A stretch of 64,000 nt of DNA from Caldifarciminota bacterium (GCA_027038175.1 JALVYB010000073.1:31922-95921); one strand, 5' to 3'; positions 18,476 through 28,570 are shown, numbered from the stretch's first letter. Program-made: numbers and translations. Notes: generated by a model not told the origin, from the letters alone.

Positions 18476-18503
18476 AAGTCCGCCTTTTGGCGGACTTATT
18501 TTA
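18476..18503 (+). terminator. Rho-independent terminator
   Basis: Perfect 9-base stem AAGTCCGCC / GGCGGACTT (18476-18484, 18489-18497) with a TTTT loop, followed by an AT-rich T-containing tail, 18 bases after the lipoprotein stop. Confidence 0.88.
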
Positions 18504-18545
18504 TCATCTTCTATTATTCGTTATTTCTTTCAAAAATAGTCTCAT

Positions 18546-18574
18546 TTGAAACTTTCATAGAATGGGTTTAAAAT
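18546..18574 (+). promoter_or_regulatory. Promoter of GGDEF-ATPase-TPR gene, leaderless type
   Basis: TTGAAA (18546-18551), 17 bases, TAAAAT (18569-18574). The ATG at 18582 is 7 bases after the -10 box and no Shine-Dalgarno sequence is present. Confidence 0.65.
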
Positions 18575-18581
18575 TATAACG

Positions 18582-21500
18582 ATGCAGGAAGATTTAAAAG
18601 AACTATACAGGGATGAACTTACAGGTGTATACAATCGAAGATATCTAAACCTTATTCTTGAAAGAGAACTTGCAAGAACCAGAAGATATGGGGATACACT
18701 TTCTATCCTTATCCTTGATCTGGATAATTTTAAAGAAATCAACGATGCTTATGGACACCTTGAAGGGGATAAATCCCTTATTAAGTTTGCGGGTATACTC
18801 AGGGAATCTGCAAGAGACGCGGATACTATAGTGAGATATGGAGGGGATGAATTTGTAATTATTGCTCCCTCAACCAATTATGATGGAGCCTACACACTCG
18901 CAAAAAGAATCCTTAATAATCTTGCTAAAGTTAATACGCCTATTGGGCCGTTAAGTGCCAGTATAGGGATTGCAACCTATCCGGACAATGGTACAGATTT
19001 CAAGAGCCTTTTTGAGTATGCAGATAGGTGTCTTTATGATGCTAAACGTTCAGGTAAAGGCAGAGTAGGGCTTTATAAAGATTCAAATCTCTCTCCTTCT
19101 ATACCTACTCCAGTACTTGTTGGAAGGAGAAAAGAGCGTTCGTACATCGTGCAAAATTTAAAAGAGCCCGGTAAAATACACCTTATTAGCGGGGATGCGG
19201 GAATAGGTAAAACAAGACTTGTAAAAGATACATTTGAATTAATGGGGCTTAAATTCGCATCAGGGGTCGCTTATGGTGCCATTACCTCTATGCCTTATGT
19301 GGTAATAAGGACTTTGTTGCTTGATATGCTTAAACGCTTTCCAGTAGACTTAAAGCAGGCTTTTGAAAAATTAAGTGAAAATTCCAGATATGAAATTGCA
19401 AAACTTGTTCCGAAGTTGTTGACAGACAAAAGTGTAAAGCAAGATGCTGGTGACAAGTTCACATTGTTTGCTGGAGTTTCTGAGCTTCTTTCTGAACTTT
19501 CTCGTGAAGAGACAATTGTGGTTTTGATGGATGATTTGCATTGGGCAGACCAATTAAGCCTTGAACTTATTTATTATTTGCTTCACATGGGGATTTCCAA
19601 TCTCGTTATCTTTGCAACAGCAAGAAGCGACGAGATATCAGGTACGCCACTTGAGAGCATGTTACATATTCTTGGTAGGGAAAGGCTTTACGATGAACTC
19701 GTGCTTGGGGAGATGAGTATGCCAGAGGTTAAAATGTTGACGGAAGCAATTTTAAAGCGTATCCCTTCAGACTCTCTGGTAAAGAAAATATATGATTTTA
19801 GTGGAGGCAATCCATTTTTTGTTGAGGAATTTATAAGGACCATGTATGATAAGGGTCACCTTTTCTATGAGGATGGCGCGTGGATTCTTAAAGAGGAAAC
19901 TATAGCAGAACTATCTAACAGCATAAAGGATACGGTTGAAAGGAAACTGGAAAGACTGGATGAAAGAGATTTAAATGTCTTGAGGTATGCAGCGTGTTCA
20001 GGTCGGGATTTTTATCCGGATATTATAGGAGGAGTGGTGGGGATGAATGTCGGGGAGGTATTCGGAATACTTGATAAACTCGTGAAAAATAATATTCTTG
20101 TAGAAAAAGATAATGGGGAAGTTTACTCATTTAAAGAAGATGCCATTCGGCTTGTTGTTCTTAACAGTATGGGAGAAGGAGTAAAAAAGGTTATATATAA
20201 TAGTATTGGGGAATATCTCGAAGGTAATTTTGGTGTAAATAGTAACAACGTTGAGATGATTTTGCACTATTTTGAACTTGCGAGAAACAGAGAAAAACTT
20301 GTAAAATACGGAGAACTTGCAGGGGATAGATCCCAGAGTGTTTATGCTCATGAAAATGCCATCAGGTATTATGAGTATGCACTTTCTGGAGAGGAAGACC
20401 CTTCAAAAAGGGGCGAGTTGCATATAAAGATAGGAAATGCCCATTTATTATTGGGAAAATATGAAGAAGCACTAAGCCATTTTGAAAAAGCACTTGAACT
20501 TTTACCAGAGAAAAGGAGTGAGATAGAGGGTCGTTTTATTGCTTATACTTATAACCTGATGGGGGATAGAGAAAAAGCCATTTATCATTACAGAAAGGCA
20601 ATAGAAGTCGCTAAAAATATTAGGGAGAAATCTGGTTATAGGTTTATGCTGGCATATCATCTTGTCTCAAAAGGAGAGGTGAAAGAAGCAGAAAGGATTA
20701 CAAAAGAGGCACTTTCTGAACTGCCTGATGAGCCAGAAGAGGTTCGTGCTTTAGGATACAATACTCTTGCACTTGTCTACGAGGGGTATAAGGACGATAA
20801 ATATTTACAAATTGTAGAGGAGTATTTTAAAAAGGCTCTTGAAATAGCCGAAAAAGGAAAAGTGGGAAAACGCAATATAGCAGCGTTTTACAACAATCTT
20901 GCTGGGTTTTATGCTACGAAGGGCAGATATGATGAGGCACTGCCCATGTTCCTTGAGGTGAAAAAGATTCATGAGGAGATGAATTTTGCATATGGAAAGA
21001 GTCTTATTTATAGAAATCTTGCAATGCTATATAGAGATATGGCTAAAAGTGAGGAGTCAATAAAGTACGCAGAAAAAGGTATAAAAATAAATAGTGCTAT
21101 TCAAAAACCGCATCTTAATCTCCCTCTGTATAATATTCTTGCTGAAATGCTTTGTGAAAGAGGAGAATTTAAAAGAGCAGAGGAAGTTCTAAAGAAAGCA
21201 ATAGAAATAGCAAAGGAGGGAAAAGATGAGAAGGAAGAAATACGTAATATGGCCTTGTTCTTAAAGGTCAGGATTGAGAAGGGAGAACTTGATGGGATTT
21301 CAGAGATTGCCGGTTATCTTGAAGAGTTTATGGTTAATGAGAGGAAGTTTGTTTGGGTAATATTCGATGCGCTTATGGTATATTATGATGCAATTTCAGA
21401 CATAAGTAGTGCTCAGGATCTTATTTCGTTTTCAGAAGAACTTGTTGAAGATGATAACTCTATGGAATACCTTTTCATAAGGATATGGAAATTAAGAGTG

Positions 21501-21722
21501 TTGGGAGAAGGTAAGGAATATTTCAGAGATTTAGATAGGGTTATGAATACTTCAAAATCTTTATCGCCTTTAGATAGAACGTATTTTTTATACCGCATAG
21601 CAGATGTTTTATACAAGACCAATAAAAGACTTGCCAAAAAGTATATAAAAGAAATAGAAGGCGTTTTGGATAACCTTGACCTTCCCCTTTTACAACAAAA
21701 AATAAGTTCACTTAAGTCTTAA
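18582..21722 (+). CDS. Diguanylate cyclase fused to STAND-like ATPase and TPR repeats
   Basis: 1046 residues. A GGDEF domain fills about 1-165: DELTGVYNRRYL, intact GGDEF at 87-91, and an RxxD product-inhibition site at 78-81. It should make cyclic di-GMP from two GTP. Next is an ATPase module with Walker A GDAGIGKT at 204-211 and Walker B LMDDLHW at 315-321. From about 560 onward are TPRs (YEEALSHFEKALELL, REKAIYHYRKAIEVA and more). The order cyclase, ATPase, TPR suggests a switch in which the repeat region senses a partner and the ATPase controls cyclase output. No signal peptide or membrane segment. The neighbour downstream has the same layout with an adenylyl-cyclase head. Expressed alone from a leaderless-type promoter. 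Confidence 0.88.
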   Translation: MQEDLKELYRDELTGVYNRRYLNLILERELARTRRYGDTLSILILDLDNFKEINDAYGHLEGDKSLIKFAGILRESARDADTIVRYGGDEFVIIAPSTNYDGAYTLAKRILNNLAKVNTPIGPLSASIGIATYPDNGTDFKSLFEYADRCLYDAKRSGKGRVGLYKDSNLSPSIPTPVLVGRRKERSYIVQNLKEPGKIHLISGDAGIGKTRLVKDTFELMGLKFASGVAYGAITSMPYVVIRTLLLDMLKRFPVDLKQAFEKLSENSRYEIAKLVPKLLTDKSVKQDAGDKFTLFAGVSELLSELSREETIVVLMDDLHWADQLSLELIYYLLHMGISNLVIFATARSDEISGTPLESMLHILGRERLYDELVLGEMSMPEVKMLTEAILKRIPSDSLVKKIYDFSGGNPFFVEEFIRTMYDKGHLFYEDGAWILKEETIAELSNSIKDTVERKLERLDERDLNVLRYAACSGRDFYPDIIGGVVGMNVGEVFGILDKLVKNNILVEKDNGEVYSFKEDAIRLVVLNSMGEGVKKVIYNSIGEYLEGNFGVNSNNVEMILHYFELARNREKLVKYGELAGDRSQSVYAHENAIRYYEYALSGEEDPSKRGELHIKIGNAHLLLGKYEEALSHFEKALELLPEKRSEIEGRFIAYTYNLMGDREKAIYHYRKAIEVAKNIREKSGYRFMLAYHLVSKGEVKEAERITKEALSELPDEPEEVRALGYNTLALVYEGYKDDKYLQIVEEYFKKALEIAEKGKVGKRNIAAFYNNLAGFYATKGRYDEALPMFLEVKKIHEEMNFAYGKSLIYRNLAMLYRDMAKSEESIKYAEKGIKINSAIQKPHLNLPLYNILAEMLCERGEFKRAEEVLKKAIEIAKEGKDEKEEIRNMALFLKVRIEKGELDGISEIAGYLEEFMVNERKFVWVIFDALMVYYDAISDISSAQDLISFSEELVEDDNSMEYLFIRIWKLRVLGEGKEYFRDLDRVMNTSKSLSPLDRTYFLYRIADVLYKTNKRLAKKYIKEIEGVLDNLDLPLLQQKISSLKS

Positions 21723-21730
21723 TTCCTTAT

Positions 21731-21759
21731 TTGACAGAGGCTAAATTAAGACATATAAT
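21731..21759 (+). promoter_or_regulatory. Full-consensus promoter of adenylyl cyclase-ATPase-TPR gene, leaderless type
   Basis: TTGACA (21731-21736), 17 bases, TATAAT (21754-21759): a perfect match to the housekeeping consensus. The ATG at 21766 follows after 6 bases (TACCCC), without a ribosome-binding site. Confidence 0.85.
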
Positions 21760-21765
21760 TACCCC

Positions 21766-24700
21766 ATGTTAAGAGTAGTGCCTCATATTGTTCTCCAGAA
21801 CTATGAACTTGGTAACCTTGAGGAAGAGTTTAAAGCCTATGTTATGTTTGCGGATATATCGGGTTTTACCAATATTACCGAGAAACTGTCAGAGTATGGT
21901 AAGATTGGAGCAGAGATTCTGACAGATACTCTTAACACGCTCTTTGCTCCGGTAATCAATAGTATCTATAATTCAGGTGGTATGATAACAACCTTTGCAG
22001 GTGATGCTTTAACTGCAATATTTCCGGGTGGTAGCAAGGCTGAAGTGGTGAGTACTTTGAAGAGTGCTATTAAGGAATTCGAAGATCGCTCAGTTGTTAG
22101 TACGCCTTATGGAAAATTTAAATTTGAGCTTAGAATGGGAATTGGATCGGGGAGTGTAAAACTTAGGATTGTGGATTCTGGTGAGCGCGCAGGTTATTAC
22201 TTTTCAGGCGATGCCATAACACACGCAGTTGTCAATGAGGAAAAGGCTAAAAAAGGAGAAATCGTTTATGATGGAATTTCAGAGAGTATTCAGGGGTTAC
22301 GCAAAAGTATAATAAAGCCTTCTCTTTCCACGCAATATCTTTTTTATCCGCAGGAGATAGTTGATGGAAACGTTGAGAATGCATTTCGTGGGGTTGTATC
22401 TGTTTTCATCAATGTGTTACCGGATGCTGTTACCGATGTTGTTGAGTTCATACTCAAAGAGGGAGAAGATGTCTATCTTAACAAGATAGATTATGGAGAC
22501 AAAGGGTTTGTGATACTTCTGGTGTTTGGTGCACCCCGTTCGAGAAAGGATGATATGGAAAGGTCCCTGCAATTTGCGAGAGAACTTATCAGTAAATTCG
22601 GGGCACTGGTTAAAATAGGCATGAGCTATTCTGTTGCCTATGCAGGTATAGTGGGGAATCAAAAACGTTCAGAATACACGGTGATGGGGAGAGGAGTGAA
22701 TCTTGCTGCAAGACTCATGCAAAAGGCTGAATACGGTGAGATTCTTATAGAGAAAAAACTCAGAGATGAATTACCTTCCATGCATTTCAAAAAACTTGGA
22801 AGCGTTCGACTAAAAGGCTTTAGTGAAAAAGTGGAAGTCTATTCTCCAGAAAAGAAATCGTATTACTTTGTTATTCGTGAGGGTGAAAGGATTGTTGGGC
22901 AAAAAAAACAAAAAGAAAAGATTCGGAGTTTTGTAAGGGATTTTATAGAAGGCAAATTGAAAAAGGGGAGAATTATAATTCAGGGGGAAGAAGGAAGTGG
23001 AAAGACCACCCTGGCGTTTTATGCTATAACTTACGCTCGAAAAATAAAACCTTCTATCCAGTATGCTTATTTTGACTTTAAAACACATACTGATATACCC
23101 GCAATAGAGTTATTCCGTGAATATTTTGCACACGTATATGGCATTGAAAGAGGGGACAATTTCCACTCTATCCGGAATAAAATACTTGGATTTGCTGGTG
23201 GTTCTTTGCGTGTAAAAAGAGATGAGTGGGAAGGTATAAAATATATTTTCGGGGTAAGAGATAGGGATGAAGAATATGATGAAAGTAAGGAAGAAGTGAT
23301 ACAGAGTTTAATAAAAAGAGGGACATTATTGCTCACCAAAAATCTTGCTTCTAAAGGCGGACTTGTAGTAGTATTTGATGGATTTTCGTTAATGGATAAA
23401 GGTGCGAGGGAACTGGTAGAGTATATCGAGAAAAACATCAGAAAAGGATTACTTTCAATATTAATTGATGCCAGGGAGATTGAAAGGGGGGATAATTATC
23501 TTCTGTTGCATACATCATCTCTCTCTCAGGCTGATATAGAGAAATTAATAGTACACATAAAAGGTAAACAACCTCACAGCACGCTTGTTGAGTATGTGCA
23601 TAGCAAATCGAAGGGGAATGCAAGAGTGGCTACAGAGATTGTGAAGTTGTTAGTTGAAAGGAATATATTGGAAGATGTAGGTGGATATATTGCTCTTAAG
23701 AAAGGAGTGGGGGGTGTACCTGATAGTCTTCATCACATATATATGTCACGTTTTGACGCTCTTCCTGAGGATGTAAGAGGGTTTTTAAAAGTTTCTGCCA
23801 TTTACGGGGATAGATTCAGTGAAAACATAATAAGAAGGGCTTTTTACAGTGGTAGAAATATAAATAATTTGCTTATGTATGCGGAAAATGCTGGTATTAT
23901 CTCTGAAGAAATTTCGGGTAACTATGTGTTTCGCGATAGACTTTTTAGAGAATCTATTTATCAATCGCTAACTTATAAGTACTTGAGGAAAGCGCACAAG
24001 AAAATTGCCAAAGCTATTGAGAAATATGGAGAGACGAAGGAAGTGTCTGTATTTCAACTTTTTCACCATTTTTATGCTGGGGGTATGAAGAGGAAGGCGA
24101 TGTTTTATGGAAATAAAGCCCTTAAAATCGCTGAGATGATTTCCTCCTATGAGAGGGTTTTACAGATTACAGAGAATCTGTTAACTCTTTATGCTCCTTT
24201 ATCAAAGAAGTATATTGAAATTACTTTAAAAAGAGCCACAGCACTTTACAACCTCGGAAGAGTGGCAGAGGCTCTTAATGTTTATGACTATGTAATAGAG
24301 AATGTAAAGGGTGGATATCTCAGAGCATGGGCGTTATACAAGAGTGCATATCTTCTGAGTCTTGAAGGGAAAAGAGAAGAAGCAGAGAGAAGATTAAAAG
24401 ATGCCATAAGTGCAGGGAAGAAAAATAAAAGAATCCTTGCTATGGTCTATCTTAATCTTGGAATAATATATGAAAAGAATGCCCCTGAAAAAGCAATTAA
24501 TAACTTGAAAAAGGCGATCGAGTATGCTAAAATGGTTAACGATAGGATTACAGAAGCGAGTGCTTTAATGAACCTTGGAATAATGTTTGAGATGACTGGA
24601 AGGGGAGAAGAAGCGTATAAACTGTATCAGAAGGCGTATAGGATTTATAGAGAAACGAACTATTCCAAGGGTGTATTTAAAGTATATAATCTCTTAGCAA

Positions 24701-25407
24701 ATTATTATAGCGACATTGGAGATTTAGATAGGGCTTTAAAATACTATACAAAAGCCTATGAATATTTTAAAAAGTTCAATATAAAAACGGGTATCTCATC
24801 AATCCTGTTAAATATGGGATTTGTTTTTGCCGAAAAAGGCAAGTTTAAGAGGTCATTGTATTATTATAAATTAGCCGAAAGGTTATTCTTGGAGTCTTCG
24901 CGGAAGAGTTCACTGGCTATAGTGTATAACAACCTGGCTGATTTATATATGAAGAGGGGCAATTACCTTAAGGCCTACAAATATGCCAGAAAGGCTGTTG
25001 ACTTAATTGAAAAAATGGGTTCTATTTATTATGGTTTAATATCAAACATTACCCTGGCATCGGCAAGTGTGTCCCTTTCGAAGTTAAAGGAAAGCGAAGA
25101 ACTCCTTAACAAAATAGAGTCCTGTATTAAACAAAATCAACGTTATTCATTTTTGTTACCTTACAAACTTTTGATTGAAGCAGAGTTTCTTTTTAAAAAG
25201 GGCAACAAAAGCAGCGCTATGCTTATTCTGGATAAGTTAAAGAGAACGACAAATGATACAAGTTTGCTCCTTAAAGCAGATTTTCTAAGATGGAAAATAA
25301 CCAGAGACGAAAAATTAAAACAAACTTTACAAACAAAACTTCATAAACTTCTAAAGAAGACGGATTTGTTTGATTATCGTTCTATGCTCCAACAGCTATC
25401 TTCTTAA
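21766..25407 (+). CDS. Soluble-adenylyl-cyclase-like protein: two class III cyclase domains, ATPase, TPRs
   Basis: 1213 residues. Domain C1 (about 20-190) carries both metal-binding aspartates, Asp30 in FADISGF and Asp80 in FAGDA. Domain C2 (about 205-360) lacks these but has Lys246 (DKGF) and Thr305 (EYTV), the adenine-recognition pair, and Asn312/Arg316 (VNLAAR), the transition-state residues. One composite active site for ATP to cyclic AMP is therefore complete, as in mammalian soluble adenylyl cyclase ADCY10. Walker A GEEGSGKTT at 407-415 starts an ATPase module, and TPR helices fill about 760-1200. That is the full ADCY10-like domain order. Bicarbonate control cannot be judged. Its 3' end overlaps the convergent surface-protein gene by 12 bases. 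Confidence 0.88.
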   Translation: MLRVVPHIVLQNYELGNLEEEFKAYVMFADISGFTNITEKLSEYGKIGAEILTDTLNTLFAPVINSIYNSGGMITTFAGDALTAIFPGGSKAEVVSTLKSAIKEFEDRSVVSTPYGKFKFELRMGIGSGSVKLRIVDSGERAGYYFSGDAITHAVVNEEKAKKGEIVYDGISESIQGLRKSIIKPSLSTQYLFYPQEIVDGNVENAFRGVVSVFINVLPDAVTDVVEFILKEGEDVYLNKIDYGDKGFVILLVFGAPRSRKDDMERSLQFARELISKFGALVKIGMSYSVAYAGIVGNQKRSEYTVMGRGVNLAARLMQKAEYGEILIEKKLRDELPSMHFKKLGSVRLKGFSEKVEVYSPEKKSYYFVIREGERIVGQKKQKEKIRSFVRDFIEGKLKKGRIIIQGEEGSGKTTLAFYAITYARKIKPSIQYAYFDFKTHTDIPAIELFREYFAHVYGIERGDNFHSIRNKILGFAGGSLRVKRDEWEGIKYIFGVRDRDEEYDESKEEVIQSLIKRGTLLLTKNLASKGGLVVVFDGFSLMDKGARELVEYIEKNIRKGLLSILIDAREIERGDNYLLLHTSSLSQADIEKLIVHIKGKQPHSTLVEYVHSKSKGNARVATEIVKLLVERNILEDVGGYIALKKGVGGVPDSLHHIYMSRFDALPEDVRGFLKVSAIYGDRFSENIIRRAFYSGRNINNLLMYAENAGIISEEISGNYVFRDRLFRESIYQSLTYKYLRKAHKKIAKAIEKYGETKEVSVFQLFHHFYAGGMKRKAMFYGNKALKIAEMISSYERVLQITENLLTLYAPLSKKYIEITLKRATALYNLGRVAEALNVYDYVIENVKGGYLRAWALYKSAYLLSLEGKREEAERRLKDAISAGKKNKRILAMVYLNLGIIYEKNAPEKAINNLKKAIEYAKMVNDRITEASALMNLGIMFEMTGRGEEAYKLYQKAYRIYRETNYSKGVFKVYNLLANYYSDIGDLDRALKYYTKAYEYFKKFNIKTGISSILLNMGFVFAEKGKFKRSLYYYKLAERLFLESSRKSSLAIVYNNLADLYMKRGNYLKAYKYARKAVDLIEKMGSIYYGLISNITLASASVSLSKLKESEELLNKIESCIKQNQRYSFLLPYKLLIEAEFLFKKGNKSSAMLILDKLKRTTNDTSLLLKADFLRWKITRDEKLKQTLQTKLHKLLKKTDLFDYRSMLQQLSS

Positions 25408-28400
25408 ATATATAACCCTGTCCGTTAAGGTTTTACTATTGGTTTTTAATTTTATTATATAAACGCCGCAACTCACTTTTTGTCCTTTTGTATTCCGTCC
25501 CCGCCATCTATATATATATGTGCCTCTATTCAGTACACCGGAGACAAGAGTGCTTATCAATCTTCCCTGAATGTCATAAATGTTAAGTTCGACCTTCTGT
25601 TTTTGTGGTATGTCAAATTTTATGGTGAGTTCATTCACGGCAGGCTGAGGGTAAATCCTATAAAGTTTGAGAGAGAGAGGTTTTTCTTTTGCCTCTGATT
25701 TTCCGAGTTGGGTGGCATCAAATACCATTACGCTGTCTATCCCGATGTTTGTGTATCCATAATCACTCACCGCGTAGAAACGTATTTGAAGAGTATCTAT
25801 AACGTCTTTTTTCTTACTCAGGTCCCTGTAAATTATTTGTTGAGGAGTCCATGATGAAGAGGTGTGAAGTATTAAATCCTTTATCCAGGAACCGTTGTTT
25901 ACCCTATGCATTGCTACTAGTGAGTCATTTCCATCTTCGTTAATATAATAGAATCTCATTCTGAGATTCCCGATGTTCCAGACTTCAATTTCAGGACTTA
26001 CCAGATACTCATACTGATTTGCGTATGTGTACCAAGTGTCAAAACGAGCAAAGGGTCCGAATATCTCTGATGGGTCACCATAAGCATTTCCGTCTCCCTG
26101 TTCCCATCCGTTAGTTACATCGTTATCTATGCTCCATCCTGGAGGAATCCATGAATCGAAGTTCTCTACAAGGTAAAGTCCATAGGGCTTTGCATCTTGA
26201 ATAGTAGTAATGGAGTCGTCATGCACATTCTGGTCTTCTATCCATTTGGAATAAACCGTAATCGTATCGCCGTTTTCTTTTTCGTGAACAAATCTCAGTT
26301 TTATTTTTTCCACGTCGTTGCATGGAAGTTCATGACTCATTGATGAGTCCTGTATTCTTCCATTTAATTGCAGGAATACATCATACTTGGCGGCGTAATA
26401 ACCCTCATTTTTGAATACCACAAATATTGAGTCTGTATCCCCTACCCAGTGCTTTCCAATAATGGTATCAATATGACTGGCAGCAACGTCGAAGGCATAG
26501 GTTACCTTTAAATCTCCCGCTTCCTCAGGCTCATAATGATGAGCCGCGAGTTTTTCACCGCCCTTTTCGTTTGTTCCATTTAAATCAGCATAAACCCAGG
26601 GTTGTCCCAAGATTGCGAACCTATAGCAATAGTCGTAATGCCCGCGAGCAGGAGGAGCCACCATTTTACCTGCAAATGAGTCTCTGACATAGGCAATACT
26701 GCCTATAGTATCCACAGTATGGTAAAAAGTATCAGCATCAAACCAGTGCCATCCTGTGTCCCAGGGAAATGAGCCATCAGGACCCCATCCTACTTGCGCT
26801 ACTATAGTTTTAATACATGAGCGAGGATACTGCTCGCAGTCTCCGCTTGCTGTTGCAAAACCAATGATTGGCACAGTAAGACTATCCGGAAGTGCAACAG
26901 TAGAATCAGGTCTTACCAGCCTGCCACTATCGATAGTTACAGGCTCCTGGTTATATAAGGAATCGTATAAAATTCTATCCATTAATGTATCAAAGTCTAC
27001 TTCGTTTTCCACATCCTGAGGTCTAAATGGTACATAGTGGGCAAGATATGAAATTTCGTTTACAATAAATCCACCATAATTTTTAACTGATGAGTCACTA
27101 TTTATCACGTATAAGAAAACATCGGCATCTCCCATATACGCCCAATAAGTATCGCGGTCTGTAACGAGATATGAGTCAGGGGAAAATGGAAATAGAAGAT
27201 CAGGATATAATGAGTAAATGGTAAAGGTATCATCCTTCCCTCTCCATTCAAGAGTATCATGGTCAGTACCAGAACTCCAATCATCTGCAATATATCTTGT
27301 TCGTAAGTACCTATTGAGAAAGAGGGAGTCTCTTCCTGCATCATGCTCGAAATAAGCTGCATCGTCGCTGAAAAGAATGAATCTTTTTCGTTTATCAGTG
27401 TTTATGTCATGTCTCAGGAAATTGATGAGAACTGTGTCATTGGAATATGTAAATTTGTAATTAGACCATATTATGCCCTGGTACAGGCTGTCAATGAGGT
27501 AATGGGGCAGGTCATCAAATCTAAACCATCTTACAGTATCCGGGAACGTGATTGTATTCTCTTTAAGGTCAAAATATGAAGCAATTCTATCTGCATCTTT
27601 TTTATAATAATATACTATTAACCAATCTCTTGTTGGGAGTATGTTATATTCAAAAAACCTGTAGTTTATTGGGTTCCCTGCAGAGTCCTCTGCCTGTACA
27701 TAAAAATAAATTTGCAATGAATCCTGTATTGGTATTACTGCGTAGAAAGTATCTTTTTTGCGTATTAGGTCCATGTATCCTTCGTCAGTCCACTGTGATT
27801 CCCATGGGTGTTTATATCCCCAATCTTGAATTGCTGCTTTCCTTACGCCACTTGTATCCTGAATAAGAAATTTTACTGTATCCCGTGCCCTCTCCGGTTC
27901 ACGAAAGTGAGAATGAGGGTAGACAAGTCTTATCTGAGGCGGTATTGTATCAACAAGAGGTCCATTGAAATAGTCAACATAAAGGTAACGTTTATGGTCA
28001 CTCATATAGTGAATAGCAATCTGAATATCTTTCCCAACATAATTCTTCAAGGTCATCCAATAGCGTGCCCAGGACGTGTTGGATACGGTAATTGGAGAAT
28101 GCTCTATTGTAAACTCTGCAGTATCCGTTACTCCATTTGTTGCAATACTGTCAGCAATCCTTATTTGAAATGTTTCTGAAAAGTTATTATCTTCCACTCT
28201 GTAGTAAAATACAAACGTGTCTGATGAATCTGTTACCCTTAGTGGGGGAGTAATTAACCACTCTGATGCACTATCAGTATTTGCAGAGCCAAATCTCATA
28301 ACGCGATATCCATCGTAAGATTCAAGACCAAGTGGATAGACCTGAACGGTGTCGTTCGGATACGTGCCGCTTTTATTCACCCCGCGCCATCTTGGTACAT

Positions 28401-28518
28401 CATTTTCAAAACTCTCGGAGAGTGGGTATAGCAACTCTTTTGTACTGGATTTTTCATTGAGTGGTTTTGGGGTATTTGAAAAATGAAACATTAAAAGCGT
28501 AAACAATAGAATTTTCAT
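25396..28518 (-). CDS. Large secreted surface protein with adhesin-like N-terminus and FlgD/type-IX sorting domain
   Basis: 1040 residues. A short signal peptide (MKILLFTLLMFHFSN) precedes a cleaved-adhesin/choice-of-anchor-like jelly-roll domain (SFENDVPRWRG, then FVFYYRVED), a second copy of which seems present near 780-930 (ENFDSWIPPGWSI). Long Asp/Thr/Tyr-rich beta regions lie between. The C-terminal 90 residues (YPQPAVNELTIKF, YDIQGRLISTL, CGVYIIKL) form the FlgD Ig-like/type-A sorting domain used for surface delivery. No catalytic motif was recognised; the central part (about 300-480) mentions no known peptidase signature. Ribosome-binding site AAGGAGGA and a good promoter precede it. 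Confidence 0.8.
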   Translation of the reverse strand: MKILLFTLLMFHFSNTPKPLNEKSSTKELLYPLSESFENDVPRWRGVNKSGTYPNDTVQVYPLGLESYDGYRVMRFGSANTDSASEWLITPPLRVTDSSDTFVFYYRVEDNNFSETFQIRIADSIATNGVTDTAEFTIEHSPITVSNTSWARYWMTLKNYVGKDIQIAIHYMSDHKRYLYVDYFNGPLVDTIPPQIRLVYPHSHFREPERARDTVKFLIQDTSGVRKAAIQDWGYKHPWESQWTDEGYMDLIRKKDTFYAVIPIQDSLQIYFYVQAEDSAGNPINYRFFEYNILPTRDWLIVYYYKKDADRIASYFDLKENTITFPDTVRWFRFDDLPHYLIDSLYQGIIWSNYKFTYSNDTVLINFLRHDINTDKRKRFILFSDDAAYFEHDAGRDSLFLNRYLRTRYIADDWSSGTDHDTLEWRGKDDTFTIYSLYPDLLFPFSPDSYLVTDRDTYWAYMGDADVFLYVINSDSSVKNYGGFIVNEISYLAHYVPFRPQDVENEVDFDTLMDRILYDSLYNQEPVTIDSGRLVRPDSTVALPDSLTVPIIGFATASGDCEQYPRSCIKTIVAQVGWGPDGSFPWDTGWHWFDADTFYHTVDTIGSIAYVRDSFAGKMVAPPARGHYDYCYRFAILGQPWVYADLNGTNEKGGEKLAAHHYEPEEAGDLKVTYAFDVAASHIDTIIGKHWVGDTDSIFVVFKNEGYYAAKYDVFLQLNGRIQDSSMSHELPCNDVEKIKLRFVHEKENGDTITVYSKWIEDQNVHDDSITTIQDAKPYGLYLVENFDSWIPPGWSIDNDVTNGWEQGDGNAYGDPSEIFGPFARFDTWYTYANQYEYLVSPEIEVWNIGNLRMRFYYINEDGNDSLVAMHRVNNGSWIKDLILHTSSSWTPQQIIYRDLSKKKDVIDTLQIRFYAVSDYGYTNIGIDSVMVFDATQLGKSEAKEKPLSLKLYRIYPQPAVNELTIKFDIPQKQKVELNIYDIQGRLISTLVSGVLNRGTYIYRWRGRNTKGQKVSCGVYIIKLKTNSKTLTDRVIYLRR

Positions 28519-28522
28519 AATA

Positions 28523-28570
28523 TCCTCCTTTTATCGTTACGATTTTATCCCATTTTGCGAGATTTGTCAA
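28523..28570 (-). promoter_or_regulatory. Promoter and ribosome-binding site of surface protein gene
   Basis: Minus strand: TTGACA (28570-28565), 17 bases, TAAAAT (28547-28542), then AAGGAGGA (28530-28523) before the ATG at 28518. Confidence 0.7.
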
